From: Bactericera cockerelli
Lineage: Eukaryota; Arthropoda; Insecta; Hemiptera; Triozidae
Assembly: GCA_024516035.1 (NCBI GenBank)
Contig: CM044961.1
Span: forward strand, 7,225,928 to 7,289,927
DNA length: 64,000 bases
Reading direction: 5' to 3'
This document shows, piece after piece, positions 19,613 through 31,850 of this stretch. The translations under genes were made by a program, and so were the position numbers. Every line of letters begins with the position of its first letter. Position 1 is the first letter of the stretch. The notes below the pieces were generated by a model. The model worked only from the letters and a program-made list of their open reading frames with translations. It made no database searches and was not told where the DNA came from.

Positions 19613-20611
19613 TTTCTAGGCACATTACATATCTACATACGTACATGTTGATTCCTAAACACAATAAACAGTAAAAACCAACTACATTACAACACAATAT
19701 TATGTACCTACCAAGTAGAATCTTAAGTGGAAAGTGCAAAGTGCTGAGTTCTGCTGAGAGCTTGCAAAACAATCTACAAAATAAAACACGGTGCTTTTAA
19801 TTTATTTTTACTTTCCTTATCTTATAGAAAGAAAAGTAATGGAATCACCCAAAATTTTCGATAGTGAGTTTTCAATTCCAAAACACGTTTTAGGGTCACC
19901 AGAGCCTAAATCCAAAGTTTCAGCCATTGTTCTGTGTGTCTATCTGTCTGTCTGTAAACAGGATATATCAAGAACGGTAGAAGCTAGAGACTTGAAATTT
20001 GGCACAGAGGTCATAAATGTATAGAGGACGCAGCATCAAAAAATGCCACCGTTGGCCGCTTTTTGACAGAATTTGGTGGTTCTGGCTAAATAGTAAGAGA
20101 TATGAAATTTTCATGGGAACAAGTTTTTCTTTAAATAAAAAAACATTGGGGGTTTGTTCCGAATATTTTTTTCAATATCTTGAACTTTTTGGTACCCGTC
20201 TCTAATTACTGGTATTTTGGGAGGGTCCACGCGGACTAACTTTTTTTTATTTTTCCTAGATGTGGGTTGTGACATATCAATTCATAGGTTTTTTGAGGTT
20301 CTGAACAGAAATTTGATAACCATTTTTTATCTTAGAAAGAACCTTTAAATTTAAGGTGAAAAATGGATGGGTACAACGTAAAAATGTCACGTTTTTAAAG
20401 GTAAATGACATTTTTTCTCGAAATTTGAAGTGACGACTGATCAATTCAAAGTAAAAAAGTTCTAGGCAAGGATCTGAGCTTTCATTTGACATATCGATCA
20501 CAAAATTCTGATGATCTGTTCTTGAGCTACGCCGGGTAAAGACAAAATATTCGACACATTATCTCTCCATTTGTGTTTTTCGACACATTCTCTCTCCATG
20601 TGTGAGTGTGT

Positions 20612-20644
<33 letters not shown>

Positions 20645-21400
20645 GTTTGTGTGTGTGGTGTGTGTGTGCGTGTGGAGTGTGTGTGTGGGTGTGTGTGTGA
20701 TGGGCTGGCGAAGCGGCGCGCCGCTTACACTTGCCGCGGCGGGTGTAACCCGCTAGTAATATTATTATTATACTATTTGGGCCCCCCCCTGACGAAAATC
20801 CTGGATACGGCCCTGGCTGGCATTCAGGTCGGCATTTTCCTCTGTAGGTGAGAAATTCTACAGTTTATCCGGCAACCACGTCGACATCTAATTTAACACA
20901 AATTTCATGGTTGGGTGGAAGAGATTGCCAAAGGCAATAACCCCGCCCTTTAGTTAGAACATAAATATAATATGTATATATTTTAACTAAAAGGACAGAT
21001 TATTAATAATATTATAAATATAATAAAAAGTGGCCCAACACATGCTTTGCATTATAGGTCACTTAAACTTGCCATATTTTATTTTTTAGTTAATTAAAGT
21101 TATTTCTTTATAATTAAATTTATTGATGAAGATGAAAAGTATATTTTGTTTAATAAAGAAAAATCTTTCGTAAGTAAATAATAAATATTTATTTTTTCTT
21201 TATTTTTTTCTTCTCTTATATTGTATTTTAATTTGTAATTAGGTATTTGTGTTGTATATAATATGTCCAATTTAATAAAGTGTAAATAAATTCTTAGAGG
21301 CTTTTATCATTAGCTTAGGAAAAGAACCTTTGTAAAAATCCAATATTGTTAATAAATAAATAAAATGTTTAAAATAAAAAAATAAATAAATACTTATTAT
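19613..21400. repeat. Interspersed repeats and a GT microsatellite
   Basis: A repeat at about 19820-20560 starts AAGAAAAGTAATGGAATCAC and has TCTGTCTGTCTGTAAACAGG and CTTGAAATTTGGCACAGAGG. A (GT)n tract lies at 20594-20700. A family B body lies at about 20913-21290. A poly-AAATA-ended fragment at 21297-21400 recurs inverted at 29743-29826. No gene is seen. Confidence 0.6.
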
Positions 21401-21471
21401 AATAACTTTTTAACCTTTTTAACTGAACTTACTAATTCGTCCACTCACACCGGCTCCCTCCGCCTCACCAG

Positions 21472-21668
21472 GCCGCCACTTTTACTTCCAAGTGAACAAG
21501 GTGCCCATCTACTCCAAGGGCTCCAATCTGGTGCCCGTAGATGTGCTACCCGAGCGAGCCAATAACGAGTCCACCATTCGAAACCTGCTGCTGTCAACCA
21601 AAGAGGCCAATATGAACATGTTGCGGGTGTGGGGTGGGGGTGTGTACATGAGCGACTTCTTCTATGAG
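21472..21668 (+). CDS. MANBA: MANBA exon 1 of window (barrel start)
   Basis: The acceptor CTCCGCCTCACCAG ends at 21471. It reads RHFYFQVNKVPIYSKGSNLV and later MNMLRVWGGGVYMSDFFYE. The frame enters in phase 2, so upstream exons exist. The donor GTGAGT is at 21669. Confidence 0.88.
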
Positions 21669-24600
21669 GTGAGTTGTTGTTGTTTTTTTTTTTTTTAAGC
21701 TTTTTTAGGAGGACAAAGTACAGGTAACAGTATAAAATTAAGAAAAAAAAAACAAACAAATGATAAAATAAATAAGTAAAAAAAAAGAAAATAACAATAA
21801 TGTCCTACCTAAAGGGCGGGGTTATTGCCTGTGGCAATCTCTTCCACCCAACCCTTGTTGTTGTTGTAGCCAGCTTGGCTACAGCTGGAGGGGTGATTGA
21901 TGGTCTCCAGCCAACTTTATTTCAAAGTTGGCTCGTCCTGAACCACATATTTTTATGTGCGATCAACCATCATGAGGACTTGAACTTTTCTTCATAAGCC
22001 ATTAAACCCTTAGGAAACTGCAAGCTAGCCTGGCTTGTAAGGGTTGGCTAGTCTGTTCTCTGTTTATAGCGGGACACTGGTCTTTTCCCTGTTTAACGTC
22101 CTTTTGAGTGTCTTTTGATGGTTAAGCACTCGCTTGCCATGCGGAAGGTTCCCGGTTCGAACCCCCGCGCCGACAAAAATTTGTATTCAATTTTTTTACA
22201 TACAATATTACACATTACTTATATTACTTCCCCAGACGTGTGACGAGCTAGGCATCCTCATCTGGCAGGACATGATGTTCGCCTGCAACAACTACCCCAC
22301 CACTCCGGCCTTCCTGAGCACTGTGAGGGCCGAGGCCACACAGGCCGTCCGCCGCATACAGCATCATGCCTGTATGGCCGTGTGGGCCGGCAACAATGAG
22401 ATGGAGGCCGCGACGAGGCAGCATTGGTAGGTACTTTATAATAATAACTAGCCGTTTGCCCGTGCTTTGCAACGGGACTAAATTTCAAATTTACTAAGGC
22501 ATGGCCGTACTGCTGGACAGCAATGCCTTTTTGAACTTTTTATAATTTTTCTGGACAAAACGATAATGGTTTTGGGGGGGTCAATTCTGAGACATTTTTC
22601 GCTATGTCTTACCGTTTTGGCTAAACAACTCCGGACAAACAAACAAACAAACATAGGTAGGTAGGTAGGTAGTCCTTTTTTCTGTTTTATATATAGAGAT
22701 AATATACATACAAAAAATGTGTATGTATGCAGGCGCGGCCGGTGGGAAAATGTTTTGGGGGTGCTGCCACATAGACCAGACTAAATTAGGATTTATAAAG
22801 CCGCTCTTTCAGTATCTAAAGAGTTTGAGTTTGTTTACCATGCCAATCAAAATAATTATTCTAGAAATGTGTGATCATTTTCATTGTGTACGACCTAGGA
22901 CTTGAGAAAATCCTCTCTTTTTCTTCTTTGTCTGGGGGTGCTGTAGTCCCGCAGCTCCTTAGCACCGGCCGCGCCTGTATGTATGTATGTATATATTGTA
23001 TATGTATATATTGTATATAAATATTGTACGAGTGTGCTTGTGTGTATAGGTATATGTATTGTATACATATAGAAATCTAGAATTGTAGATAGGGTGACCA
23101 TGTTTTATACATTTCTGTAAATGTCAAATAAACAATACATTATAAAACTTTTTTTTCACACCACTATATTATAAAACAATTATGTATGTAAAACTGTGTG
23201 AAATGTCAACCCTCATTTTCCAGGTATATCTTTGGCAACGAAGAAGTTTACTATAAAGAGTACGCTGAACTATACGTTAACACTTTGAAGCCTATTGTCA
23301 ACAAATATGACCCCACTCGCCCATATTTGATATCGAGTCCGACCAATGGAATCGAAAGCGAAAAGTCCCAGTATGGACTTGCGAATAATCCCTACAGCAC
23401 TCTGTATGGAGACAGTGAGTTTTTTCTTCTTCAAGTCACTATTATTATTAACAAAGTCAATCAAGTTTGTTACACAGATAACGGTCAAGCTACATACCAC
23501 AAGCTACCAGTAGCTGCTGTTTCATGACTACGAAATAAAAAAGGCTGTGACACAATTTTTTGTTGTAAATATCTTAGACAAACTAAATTACATTTTATGT
23601 AAAGCAGCACATAAAATGAATTAAACGTTTCTCTTACCAGCAAAGTCATAATAGTATGATTTCTTTGACAGTTTCAAAAAAAAGTTTCGATATTATTTAG
23701 CCTTGATTGAATTCGATGTATTTCGATATATTTAAATGTATTTTTTTTTTCAATTATTGCACGTAGGTATCTACGATTTGAATGATTCATAAACTAACTA
23801 TACAGAAAAATCTTTTGTACTATCATTTCCGTGATCAAAGGACCACGGAATTTTTTATCTCTCACGACTGATTCTTTTTTAGGCTTTCATTTTGTTGGAG
23901 TGAGCGCTTTCTCTCTTGTAACCATTGGCTATCAGGATATGTATGTATGGTTTTATTTGTGGTGAAGCACAAGGTCTCTTCACAATTACTAAGAGCCTCC
24001 TTTACTTTTCGAATTATTCTATTTTACATTAATTTCTTTTTACTCTGGTAATGCCGCCACTGGTCGTTACTCATACAAGTAACTACTCATTTTTCCTCAC
24101 GAGGTATGAGTGGACCCCGAACATCCAAGTACAGAGCAGAAAATTTTCTGCCCCGCTGGGGATCGAACCCAGGTCACTATGCGTGCAATGCCTAGCGCGC
24201 TAACTCACTCTGCCACGCTCTCACAATTTTTTTTTTTTTTTTCTTCTTCTTTTTTTTCTTTTCTTTTTTTACATATATTAAGCATATTCAGAAAAATGTC
24301 TTATTTTTTTCTTGAACCTCTAATTCTCAAGTCTATGGATCTTATGATTGAGAATTGGTTGTTCATCCATACGAAGTTTTTCACCACACTGAAGGACTTA
24401 TTCCATTTGGAACTCAATACTGCTGAAATTCTTGTGAGGACCTTCTCAAATTCTTTGTGGAGTACACCTTCAGTGGAACTCACAAATAAATACTTGCGCC
24501 TAATCTCGCACCCTACAGCTCACAACTACAATTACAACTCCGACCTATGGAACCCGGCCAACGCTCCCGAGTCTCGCTTCTGCTCTGAATTCGGCATCCA

Positions 24601-27600
24601 ATCACTGCCCCAACTATCTACCCTGCAGAAGATAGCCACCGACGAGGACTTGGCTTCCGCCGATACCAAATTCTTTGAGTCCAGACAGCATTTGGGCGGG
24701 GGCAACTCCATCCTCCGGGAGGCGGTCGGCAAACAGTTCCACTTCAAAGAGAATGTGTCCTTCGAGTTCTTTGCCTATCTATCACAGGTATTGTCTTCTT
24801 ACAATCAGCAAAAATTACACTTCGTGTGGAAAAATAAAAATAAAAAAAGGATTGGGTGGAAGAGATTGCCTGAGGCAATAACCCCGCCCTTTAGTTAGGA
24901 CATATATTATGTATATATTTATTTATTTTTTCTTCTATTATATTGTATATTGTATTTTCATTTGTAATTATTTGTATTGTATATAATATGTCCTATTACC
25001 TAATAAAGTGTAAATAAATAAAGGGAGAGAGGCGTTTTCCCGTGAAACGCCCGTTTTGCTTGATAATTGGTATATACAAAAAAAAATGTTAAAAAAAACC
25101 CCCTGTCGAAACTATTGAAGAAATGAATTGAAATTATTTCCTCAGTAGCTTCACCGACCTCAGTAGCTGAATCGATAAGGTGACGGACTTGTAACCTGGA
25201 GGTCGGTGGTTCGAGTCCCAATTTCGGTACAAATTTTGCAGCGTGAGTTTGAATAGTTGTGAGATCACGAAAGTGATTACCATAGATAAAATATGATGTA
25301 TGGCCCTTTTAGAAGCTAATCAGGAGTTTTCGTAACCAGCGCCGATGACACGTTGAATACACCAGTTCTCGTTCTGTCACCGAAGTTAAGCAACGCCCAC
25401 CTCGTCCTGGCCCACAGTATTTATCTAAGTGGTTTCATGCCGCACCAACCATCGGGAGGACTTTCACCTCTTTATCTGCTCAAATCTCTTTAAACCTTAC
25501 CTCGTGAGGATAAATGAGTAGCTACTTTGTTGTAATCAGAGACCAGTGGCGAAACATGGGCAAAAAGCAAAATAGGATATTGGATATGGATAAGGCAAAG
25601 TCATACAAGTCTGCGCTTTCCTCTAAATTGTTATATAATAATAATAATAAAAGTAGTCACCTTGACTTCGGATGTCCCGAGTTCAATTCCCGGCGGGGTC
25701 GGAATTTTTTCGTGAGGACAGTTGTATAATGGGCAACGACCAGTGGCGGCATTATGAGATTGATATAGGAATATGATGGTTGGTTGGAGATATGAGATAT
25801 GAATGATATGATGCATTAGCATTAGTTCTAGTAATGTCGAATCTACTTACTAAAAATTGTGACATAAGATTGCACATATAACTAGCTCTCTGTCTCTATT
25901 TTCTTTAAAACCTGTAGTACATAGACTAGCCAACTGTAGACATTGAGAGCTTGAAAGAGGGTTTTGATTAGAAAAGGAAACAGGATACTCGAGATTTCAG
26001 AAAAGGGTAATTAAGAACAAGGCCGACACAATCTGGTCACATTTTTATTGTTTCTGTGATTATGTAACACTAGCGGGCTGTCGCCCGCTTTGCGGGCCGA
26101 GGCATGGCCCTAAAGCAAAAAATCCTTTTTCGCCAATGGCAGGTGTTTTAGTGGGAATTGCGGAAGCTACCTACCAAATTTCAGCTTCCTAGGACTTACC
26201 AGTTCGGAGAAACAGTGATGAATCAGTGAGTGAGTCAGTCAGTGAGTGAAACTCTCTTTTATAAGTATAGATAAGAGAATATTCATGCACACTTAATAGA
26301 CCTAAAAGGGTATGTTGCAAAATAAGAACAGTGAAGGGTCTGTTGCCGAGTTATTAGAAAACCAATACGATTGATTTTTATTACTCGCTAGAGGACTATA
26401 AACAGAGAACAGACTAGCCAACCCTTACAAGCCAGGCTAGCTTGCAGTTTCCTAAGGGTTTAATGGCTTGTACGGAAAAGTCCAAGTCCTCATGATGGTT
26501 GATCGCACATAGAAATATGTGGTTCAGGACGAGCCAACTTTGAAATAAAGTTGGCTGGAGACCATCACTCACCCCTCCAGCTGTAGCCAAGCTGGCTACA
26601 ACAACAACAACATTTTTATTAATAGATAATACAAAACATTTATTTTCCCTTCTAGATCTACCAGGCAGGAGCTATTAAGACCATCGTAGAGCAGATGAGA
26701 CGGGACAAAGGCATCTTCAGACCAGATGGCAGTGGCCACAATATGGGAGCTTTGTACTGGCAGCTCAACGATGTGTGGCAGGCCCCCAGCTGGTCTTCAA
26801 TTGGTGAGTGGTTGGTTGGTATGGTGGATTTCTAATTAGCGAGGGGTTGATTTTTTTGTTTGTTTGAAAAATCCGTTAAAAATCCGTCAGAAAGCACTCC
26901 TTCTCCGCCACATCCACCTGAAAGTAATAAACTTGAGTGACAAGAGCAAAAAGAAGAGAAAAAAAAATTAAATATACATTAATAATAATACTAACAAATA
27001 GTCCCAAATAATCAATCCTTCGCTTTCCAGACTACGACGGTAACTGGAAGATGCTTCACTTTTTCGCCCGCAAATTCTTCGCTCCTGTCCTCCTCTCCCC
27101 TCTTCTCAACACCACCCACGGGCAGGTGGTCCAAGTGGTTCTCCTGAACGACCTCCGACGACCTCTCTCCGATTTGGTGGTCACGGTTGAATCGTTCGCC
27201 TGGAATGACACCAAGCCCACGCAAGGATACTTTGTAAACCTGAGCCATGTGGTATGTTGATAACGTTTTATTTTGCCTTAATGTGGGCCAGCCTCCGTGG
27301 CGTAATGGTTGTGACTACTGCCCGTAGTCCAGACGTCTAGAGTTCAAACTTTTTGAAGAAAATTCTGTCCCTTCCAAACACGTGAGGCTGGCATTTCCCT
27401 ACCAAGGCTGGGGAGGTTAATGTGGGTAGCTGGTACGATTCCCAGCGAATGGAGGGTAAAACCCCCGTCCTGACTATCTCAAATCAGGACGTTAAAACCG
27501 AATGAAATCAACTGGTCACAATAGATCTAATTAGGTCGCAGTGTTGATTGTAAGGGTTTCACTGAAAACCCTGCAACCAGGTCAGATAATAATAATTATA

Positions 27601-30600
27601 GTAACACTGGACCGGGCTGGTAAAAGCCACCACCCAGCAGTATAACAACAGTTCCTATTTGAGCTCCCAACAAATCCTAACTTCAGAGATATTTTCGATT
27701 TAATCACGGTTGTGTAATTTGATCTTGTCTCAAGTCTCAAAGAAGGTAAAACCCCAGACTCACCCATGTAAAAACCTCACCCAGCCTGGTTAAAACCCAG
27801 ACTGGATGAAATGACTTTTATAATAATAATAATAAGCATATTTATTTATTTTCATATACATTTCAATTCTATTACAGCTCCATGAAGTACTGTTGTACTT
27901 TTTGGTTGCCGGTTTAAAAGTTTCGAATGTTAAAAAGACGTGAAGGGAAATATCAGTAGGTATTTATTTTCTCCGACCTCCGTGGCTCAGTGGTTAACAC
28001 TTAGACGACCGGCATGGTTTTTAGTGAATTCTCCCGTGGGACCGGCGATGTTTAGGCGTAGTGCATTTGTGTACCACCGGTGGTACACCCGGTCGTCTAA
28101 GTGCTAAGAGCATTGGTTACTGACCCGAAGGTTGCGGGTTCAAATCCCGGCCGGAGCGGAAATTTCTGACCGAAATTTTCCGTTACCGGAATGGCATGGA
28201 TGTAAAGGTAAAGTGCCCTGAAGTAATGCGAAAGCGGTTCCGGGGCACACTCAGCTTTTTAAAAAAAATAATAATAATAAAAAAAAAAGGTATTTATTTT
28301 CTATTTCAGTCAAGTAATGCGGTGGAGCGAATCCTAGCAAGGCCGCTGACAGACTTCATTCCCGCCAAGGCTGACCCGGCAGCCTACTACATCAAGGTGT
28401 CGGGGAGAGAGGCCAAACCCGTGTCCACCCCAGGAGTGGACTCCCGCATAGAGTCCAACATCCTGTATTTGGCACCCATCAAAAAGTCGGTCAAGTATTT
28501 GAAGGATCCTGATGTGAAGGTAAAAGAGCTGAAGAAGTTTATGGACACACAAAAGAAGATACGGAAATTAAGGGTTGTATGCAGAGTCCTCACTGTAGGG
28601 ATGCCTGGGTCATTTGTCCCTTCAGCTGATTTTGTTATTCAGAGACGTTTGTTTAAAGCGTCTGTGCGCATGTGCAATCAGATGTTTCTTTAATAAATAA
28701 TTCTCAAGGTCGAAGTATTCCCTATAGCAAGCTCGGGACCACCCTACAGTGAACCCCATAGGGATTACAAATCGTCTCTGCATACGAGCCTAATAAAATT
28801 GTATACACGCCTGATAACTATTTGTAGATATGCATTGTGCAATATTCATTTTTCACCAACCTCAGCAGCTTGATCGATAAGGCGATGGACTTGTTACCTG
28901 AAGTTCGGTGGTTCGAGTCCCAAGTTTAGCAAACATTTAGTAAAGGCATTTTGACTAGTTGTGCTTTCGTGGTTAACACAAATATGATAACTTTTTATTA
29001 ATTTTCTCTATTGAAATTAGTTTACATAAATTGAAAATTACAATTGGCAAGAATATTTGCCTAGAATACTATCTACAATTGGAAAAATATTATCCTTAAG
29101 CGGAAAAAAATATTTACTGAACCTACAAGTTGGAGTTATCTATGTCTGATAATTAACAATTATAATGAAAAAAAAATTGTATGAACGCCTGGTAACTATT
29201 GTAGATATGCAATGTGCAATAAACTTCATTTGTAATATTTTCGTGCTGATCAAAAATTTCGATTTTCGACATTTTAATTTATTTGAATTCTGGTTGATTT
29301 ATCATTGACTTCGATCTATAAAAAGTACTTTTAGGGAAGTATTACTTGTACTCAAAGTATATTTTTGTAAACCACAGTACAGGCAGTGTGCTAAGTATGG
29401 CCGCCGCATTGCCTCTTTGGACGGCCATAGCGAGTCTCTGTTTTAAATAGCTGCTGACTTGATGTCGCCTGTTACTTCAATCAATCGTCTTCCCACCTCT
29501 TTGACAAAGAGTTCTACGGATGCTCCCCACAGGCCGACGGTTTCAAAGGCCAGGGGCATGAAGAGGAAATTCTGTTTCATGATGTTTTCATACTTGCTTC
29601 TCTTTCTCTGGCTCGCCTCTTCCGCAACAGAACCTATTGTGTGGCTTGTTTTTGAGATATATGATGGACCAAGCTTTTCCACACACGTAAAATCAGTCAT
29701 TAATAGTATAAAAAGAAGTAAACATACAAAAGTTATGAATATTTTAACATTTTATTTATGTATTAACAATTTTGGATTTTTACAAAGGTTCTTTTCCTAA
29801 GCTAATGATAAAAGCTTCTAAGAAAGAAATAAAAGCTTCTAAGAAATATAAAGAAACAATAGTGTTCTGTTTCTTTAATTTATAATATTGGTAATTATTG
29901 AGCGATGATCATTTCCTTTCCAGATTGATCGTGTAGAAACTAGGCGACTCCCTGGCATCGATGATACCGAGTTCATCATTACCCTTTCAAGTGAGCATAT
30001 ATCTCTCTTTACTTGGATCAGCATTCCTGACGCTGAGGGCAAGTTCAGTGACAACGGGTTCAATATGATTGGTCACAAACAGATCAAGTTTGTGACGCAA
30101 GACGCTAAAGTGACTGTCAAGTACATACTGGACAATATCAGGATCATGAGTAAGTCAGTTTTGAAATTATTATTATTTAACACTTTATTAATATGGTCAT
30201 ATATACAACATACAACACAGATAATTACAAATTAATATCTCTATATATAAAACAGAAAAAAGGACTACCTACCTACCTATGTTTGTTTGTTTGTTTGTTT
30301 GTCCGGAGTTGTTTAGCCAAAACGGTAAGAGATAGCGAAAAATGTCTCAGAATTGACCCCCCCTAAACCATTATCGTTTTGTTCAGAAAAATTATAAAAA
30401 GTTCAAAAAGGCATTGCTGTCCAGCAGTACGGCCATGCCTTAGTAAATTTGAAATTTATTCCCGTTGCAAAGCACGGGCAAACGGCTAGTACAATATAAG
30501 AAGAAGTAAAAAGAGAAAAAAATGAAGAAAAAATAAATAATATTTTATCATAATATATTATGGCTGGGGTACTGGGGTCTGGCTGGGGGACTATAAACAG

Positions 30601-31850
30601 GGAGTAGACCAGCAGTCTGGCTGGGAGACTATAAACAGGGAGTAGACCAGCAGTCTGGCTGGGAGACTATAAACAGGGAGTAGACCAGCATTGGCTTGGT
30701 TCTGGGGGCCCTTGACAATTATTAGCCTCCTCGTATAGACAGTGGTAGAAGTGCTGAGTCATTACTCCACTGTCTGGCTACCATCGTTCACGATGACGCC
30801 ACCCTATGATGATGATATATTATGGCCTAGCTAAAGGGCGGTGTAATTGTCTTTGGCAATCTCTTCCACCCAACCCTTTTAGTTTTCTTTTATTTTAGTT
30901 TTCTTCTTTCACTTTGCCTTTACCCAAACCTATTCGGGGTCGGCATTGGTCAACCTCTTCTTCCTCATGGTTCAGGTTGGTTGGTTCTGGCATTCACGGC
31001 TGGATGTTTTTTCTAAAGCCAACCCTGAGGGAGCCAACAATTGTTGTTACTGTCATTTGGGCTAACAAAGCTAGTACCTTATCTGCTTAGCGTCCCCCAG
31101 TGAGAAAAGGGTTGAAATTATTTTCGTAATGGTGTAAAAATATAAAATTTGTCAGAAAACTATAATAACCCCCGTCGTTACTACTTCAAAGAATTGTTAT
31201 ATTATAATTAATTAGAATTATAAATATAGTGTTGAAATTATGTTTTAAAAAAAAAAATCAGGACGTTAAAACCAAATAGAATCAACCAGTCACAATAGAT
31301 CTAAACAGGTCGGTGTGATAAATTGCTGCTTCTCTTGTGGAACTCCAACCAGTCTATAATATAATAATAATTGCACTAATGGATGGTTATGAACATCAAT
31401 GTTAATAAAAAATTATTGCTTTTATCCACAAATTAGTGAGTCTTCCTTCAATGACTACTGCGGTATTGAAAGAATTACAAAATCTCCACAGAGGTATTAC
31501 AAAAACATCTATTGATTCCACCCCTATTCTTTACTAATGACATTTTATGTTTCATTCCTCCTGATTCTAAGGGCGGAATTAATAAACAACATCAATAACT
31601 TAAGTCGTTGGTAAGTGTCGGTTTTCCCTATCTTACACAGTACGCAATTCGTGACTTAGCGCCACAGAGGTATTACAAAAACGTCTATTAATTCCGCCCT
31701 AACTCTTCTTATTTTCCAGACATCCAATCCGATCCTGATTCCCATAAGCAACTCAAACTTTTCAAGAGCTCAGCTCCGCCTCAGCCTTCCATTCATTACT
31801 GTCTACTGACAGTACTTTTCCTGATGCAATACTTTGCTGTCCGGCGCTAA
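21472..31850 (+). CDS. MANBA: Beta-mannosidase (GH2), N-terminus missing
   Basis: Beta-mannosidase cleaves the beta-linked mannose from N-glycan cores, normally in the lysosome. Nine exons join in one frame: 21472-21668, 22236-22426, 23224-23414, 24519-24787, 26656-26803, 27031-27251, 28310-28519, 29924-30149 and 31720-31850. They give about 593 codons and a TAA stop. The GH2 acid/base motif NNE occurs in WAGNNEME (exon 2). The nucleophile motif is RFCSEFGIQS (exon 4). Human MANBA is near 880 residues, so about 290 N-terminal residues (jelly-roll domain and early barrel) are absent, probably lost at the assembly gap. The last 20 residues are hydrophobic with a terminal Arg-Arg, which is odd for a soluble lysosomal enzyme. 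Confidence 0.9.
21669..22235 (+). other. MANBA intron with repeat heads
   Basis: It contains an inverted family B body (about 21712-21858). A dispersed repeat at 21860-22095 (GTAGCCAGCTTGGCTACAGC) recurs inverted at 26385-26612. A family C SINE head lies at about 22100-22190. Confidence 0.6.
22236..22426 (+). CDS. MANBA: MANBA exon 2 (acid/base Glu)
   Basis: It reads TCDELGILIWQDMMFACNNY and ends MAVWAGNNEMEAATRQH plus TG. The Glu of NNE is the expected proton donor. The donor is GTAGGT, so the exon reads up to a TAG inside the intron. Confidence 0.92.
22449..22705 (-). repeat. Dispersed repeat, TAGCCGTTTGCCCGTG head
   Basis: It runs from ACTAGCCGTTTGCCCGTGCT to TATATATAGAGAT. The inverted copy is at 30238-30495. 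A related, diverged element with CCCGCTTTGCGGG is at 26071-26275. The class is unknown to me. Confidence 0.7.
23224..23414 (+). CDS. MANBA: MANBA exon 3
   Basis: It reads YIFGNEEVYYKEYAELYVNT, then DPTRPYLISSPTNG, and ends TLYGD plus A. The donor GTGAGT is at 23415. Confidence 0.9.
23415..24518 (+). other. MANBA intron
   Basis: It holds a family C tail fragment (about 23492-23560) and an inverted SINE at about 24060-24225 (GATCGAACCCAGG). No further gene is seen. An apparent ORF across 24110-24518 is intronic upstream of the acceptor CACCCTACAG. Confidence 0.6.
24519..24787 (+). CDS. MANBA: MANBA exon 4 (nucleophile Glu)
   Basis: It reads (T)HNYNYNSDLWNPANAPES, then RFCSEFGIQSLPQL with the catalytic nucleophile Glu, and ends FEFFAYLSQ at donor GTATTG. 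Confidence 0.92.
24788..26655 (+). other. MANBA intron rich in repeats
   Basis: It contains a family B body (24846-25020), a family A SINE in + orientation (25146-25292), a 5S-derived SINE (25336-25420, CACCGAAGTTAAGCAACGCC), the TAGCGGGCTGTCGCCCG repeat (26071-26275) and the inverted GTAGCC repeat (26385-26612). Confidence 0.65.
26656..26803 (+). CDS. MANBA: MANBA exon 5
   Basis: It reads IYQAGAIKTIVEQMRRDKG, then NMGALYWQLNDVWQAPSWSS. The WQLND-W motif is typical of the beta-mannosidase barrel end. Confidence 0.92.
27031..27251 (+). CDS. MANBA: MANBA exon 6
   Basis: It reads (D)YDGNWKMLHFFARKFFAPV, start of the C-terminal beta domains. It ends GYFVNLSHV at GTATGT. Confidence 0.9.
27252..28309 (+). 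other. MANBA intron with nested SINE and TTAA element
   Basis: A tRNA-like repeat lies at about 27288-27520 (CCTCCGTGGCGTAATGG). A second tRNA-like SINE at about 27971-28260 (CGACCTCCGTGGCTCAGTGG) is interrupted in box A by the TTAA element at 27994-28107. Confidence 0.7.
27994..28107. mobile_element. piggyBac-like TTAA MITE inside a SINE
   Basis: It runs from TTAACACTTAGACGACCGG to CCGGTCGTCTAAGTGCTAA. The central palindrome GTACCACCGGTGGTAC is at 28071-28086. Removing one copy leaves an intact tRNA-like head (GTGGTTAAGAGCATTGG), so this is a clean TTAA insertion. Confidence 0.88.
28310..28519 (+). CDS. MANBA: MANBA exon 7
   Basis: It reads SSNAVERILARPLTDFIPAK and ends KKSVKYLKDPDVK at GTAAAA. 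It is in phase 0 on both sides. Confidence 0.87.
28853..29000 (+). repeat. SINE family A
   Basis: The head ACCAACCTCAGCAGCTTGAT has box B GGTTCGAGTCCC. The tail ends GTTAACACAAATATGATAAC. Confidence 0.75.
29400..29700 (-). pseudogene. Retroelement protein C-terminal relic
   Basis: The minus frame contains SKTSHTIGSVAEEASQRKRS and MPLAFETVGLWGASVELFVK, then a stop before NRDSLWPSKEAMRRP. This resembles the C-terminal block found in many insect RT-element proteins (PLAFETLGPWG-type). It is interrupted, so inactive. Confidence 0.6.
29924..30149 (+). CDS. MANBA: MANBA exon 8
   Basis: It reads IDRVETRRLPGIDDTEFIIT, then WISIPDAEGKFSDNGFNMI, a late beta-mannosidase block. It ends in a single base A at GTAAGT. 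Confidence 0.88.
30150..31719 (+). other. MANBA last intron, repeat-rich
   Basis: It contains the TAGCCGTTTGCCCGTG repeat (30238-30495), a minisatellite with ACTATAAACAGGGAGTAGAC (30553-30700) inside the longer dispersed repeat to 30810, and an inverted family B body (30826-30890). Confidence 0.65.
31720..31850 (+). CDS. MANBA: MANBA terminal exon
   Basis: It reads (N)IQSDPDSHKQLKLFKSS and then the hydrophobic end HYCLLTVLFLMQYFAVRR before TAA. AATAAA follows at about 31874. Confidence 0.85.

Noticed and set aside
20571..20851. Cys/Val-rich ORFs
   Set aside because: They are translations of a GT microsatellite.
24110..24518. Extra N-terminal coding sequence before MANBA exon 4
   Set aside because: It is an open frame by chance across a T-rich intron and an inverted SINE. 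The acceptor at 24518 and the phase with exon 3 fix the exon start.
28520..28690. Read-through of MANBA exon 7 (KELKKFMDTQKKIRKL)
   Set aside because: GTAAAA after DVK serves as donor and phase 0 joins exon 8 properly. Beta-mannosidase homology resumes only at 29924. Retention is possible but not supported.
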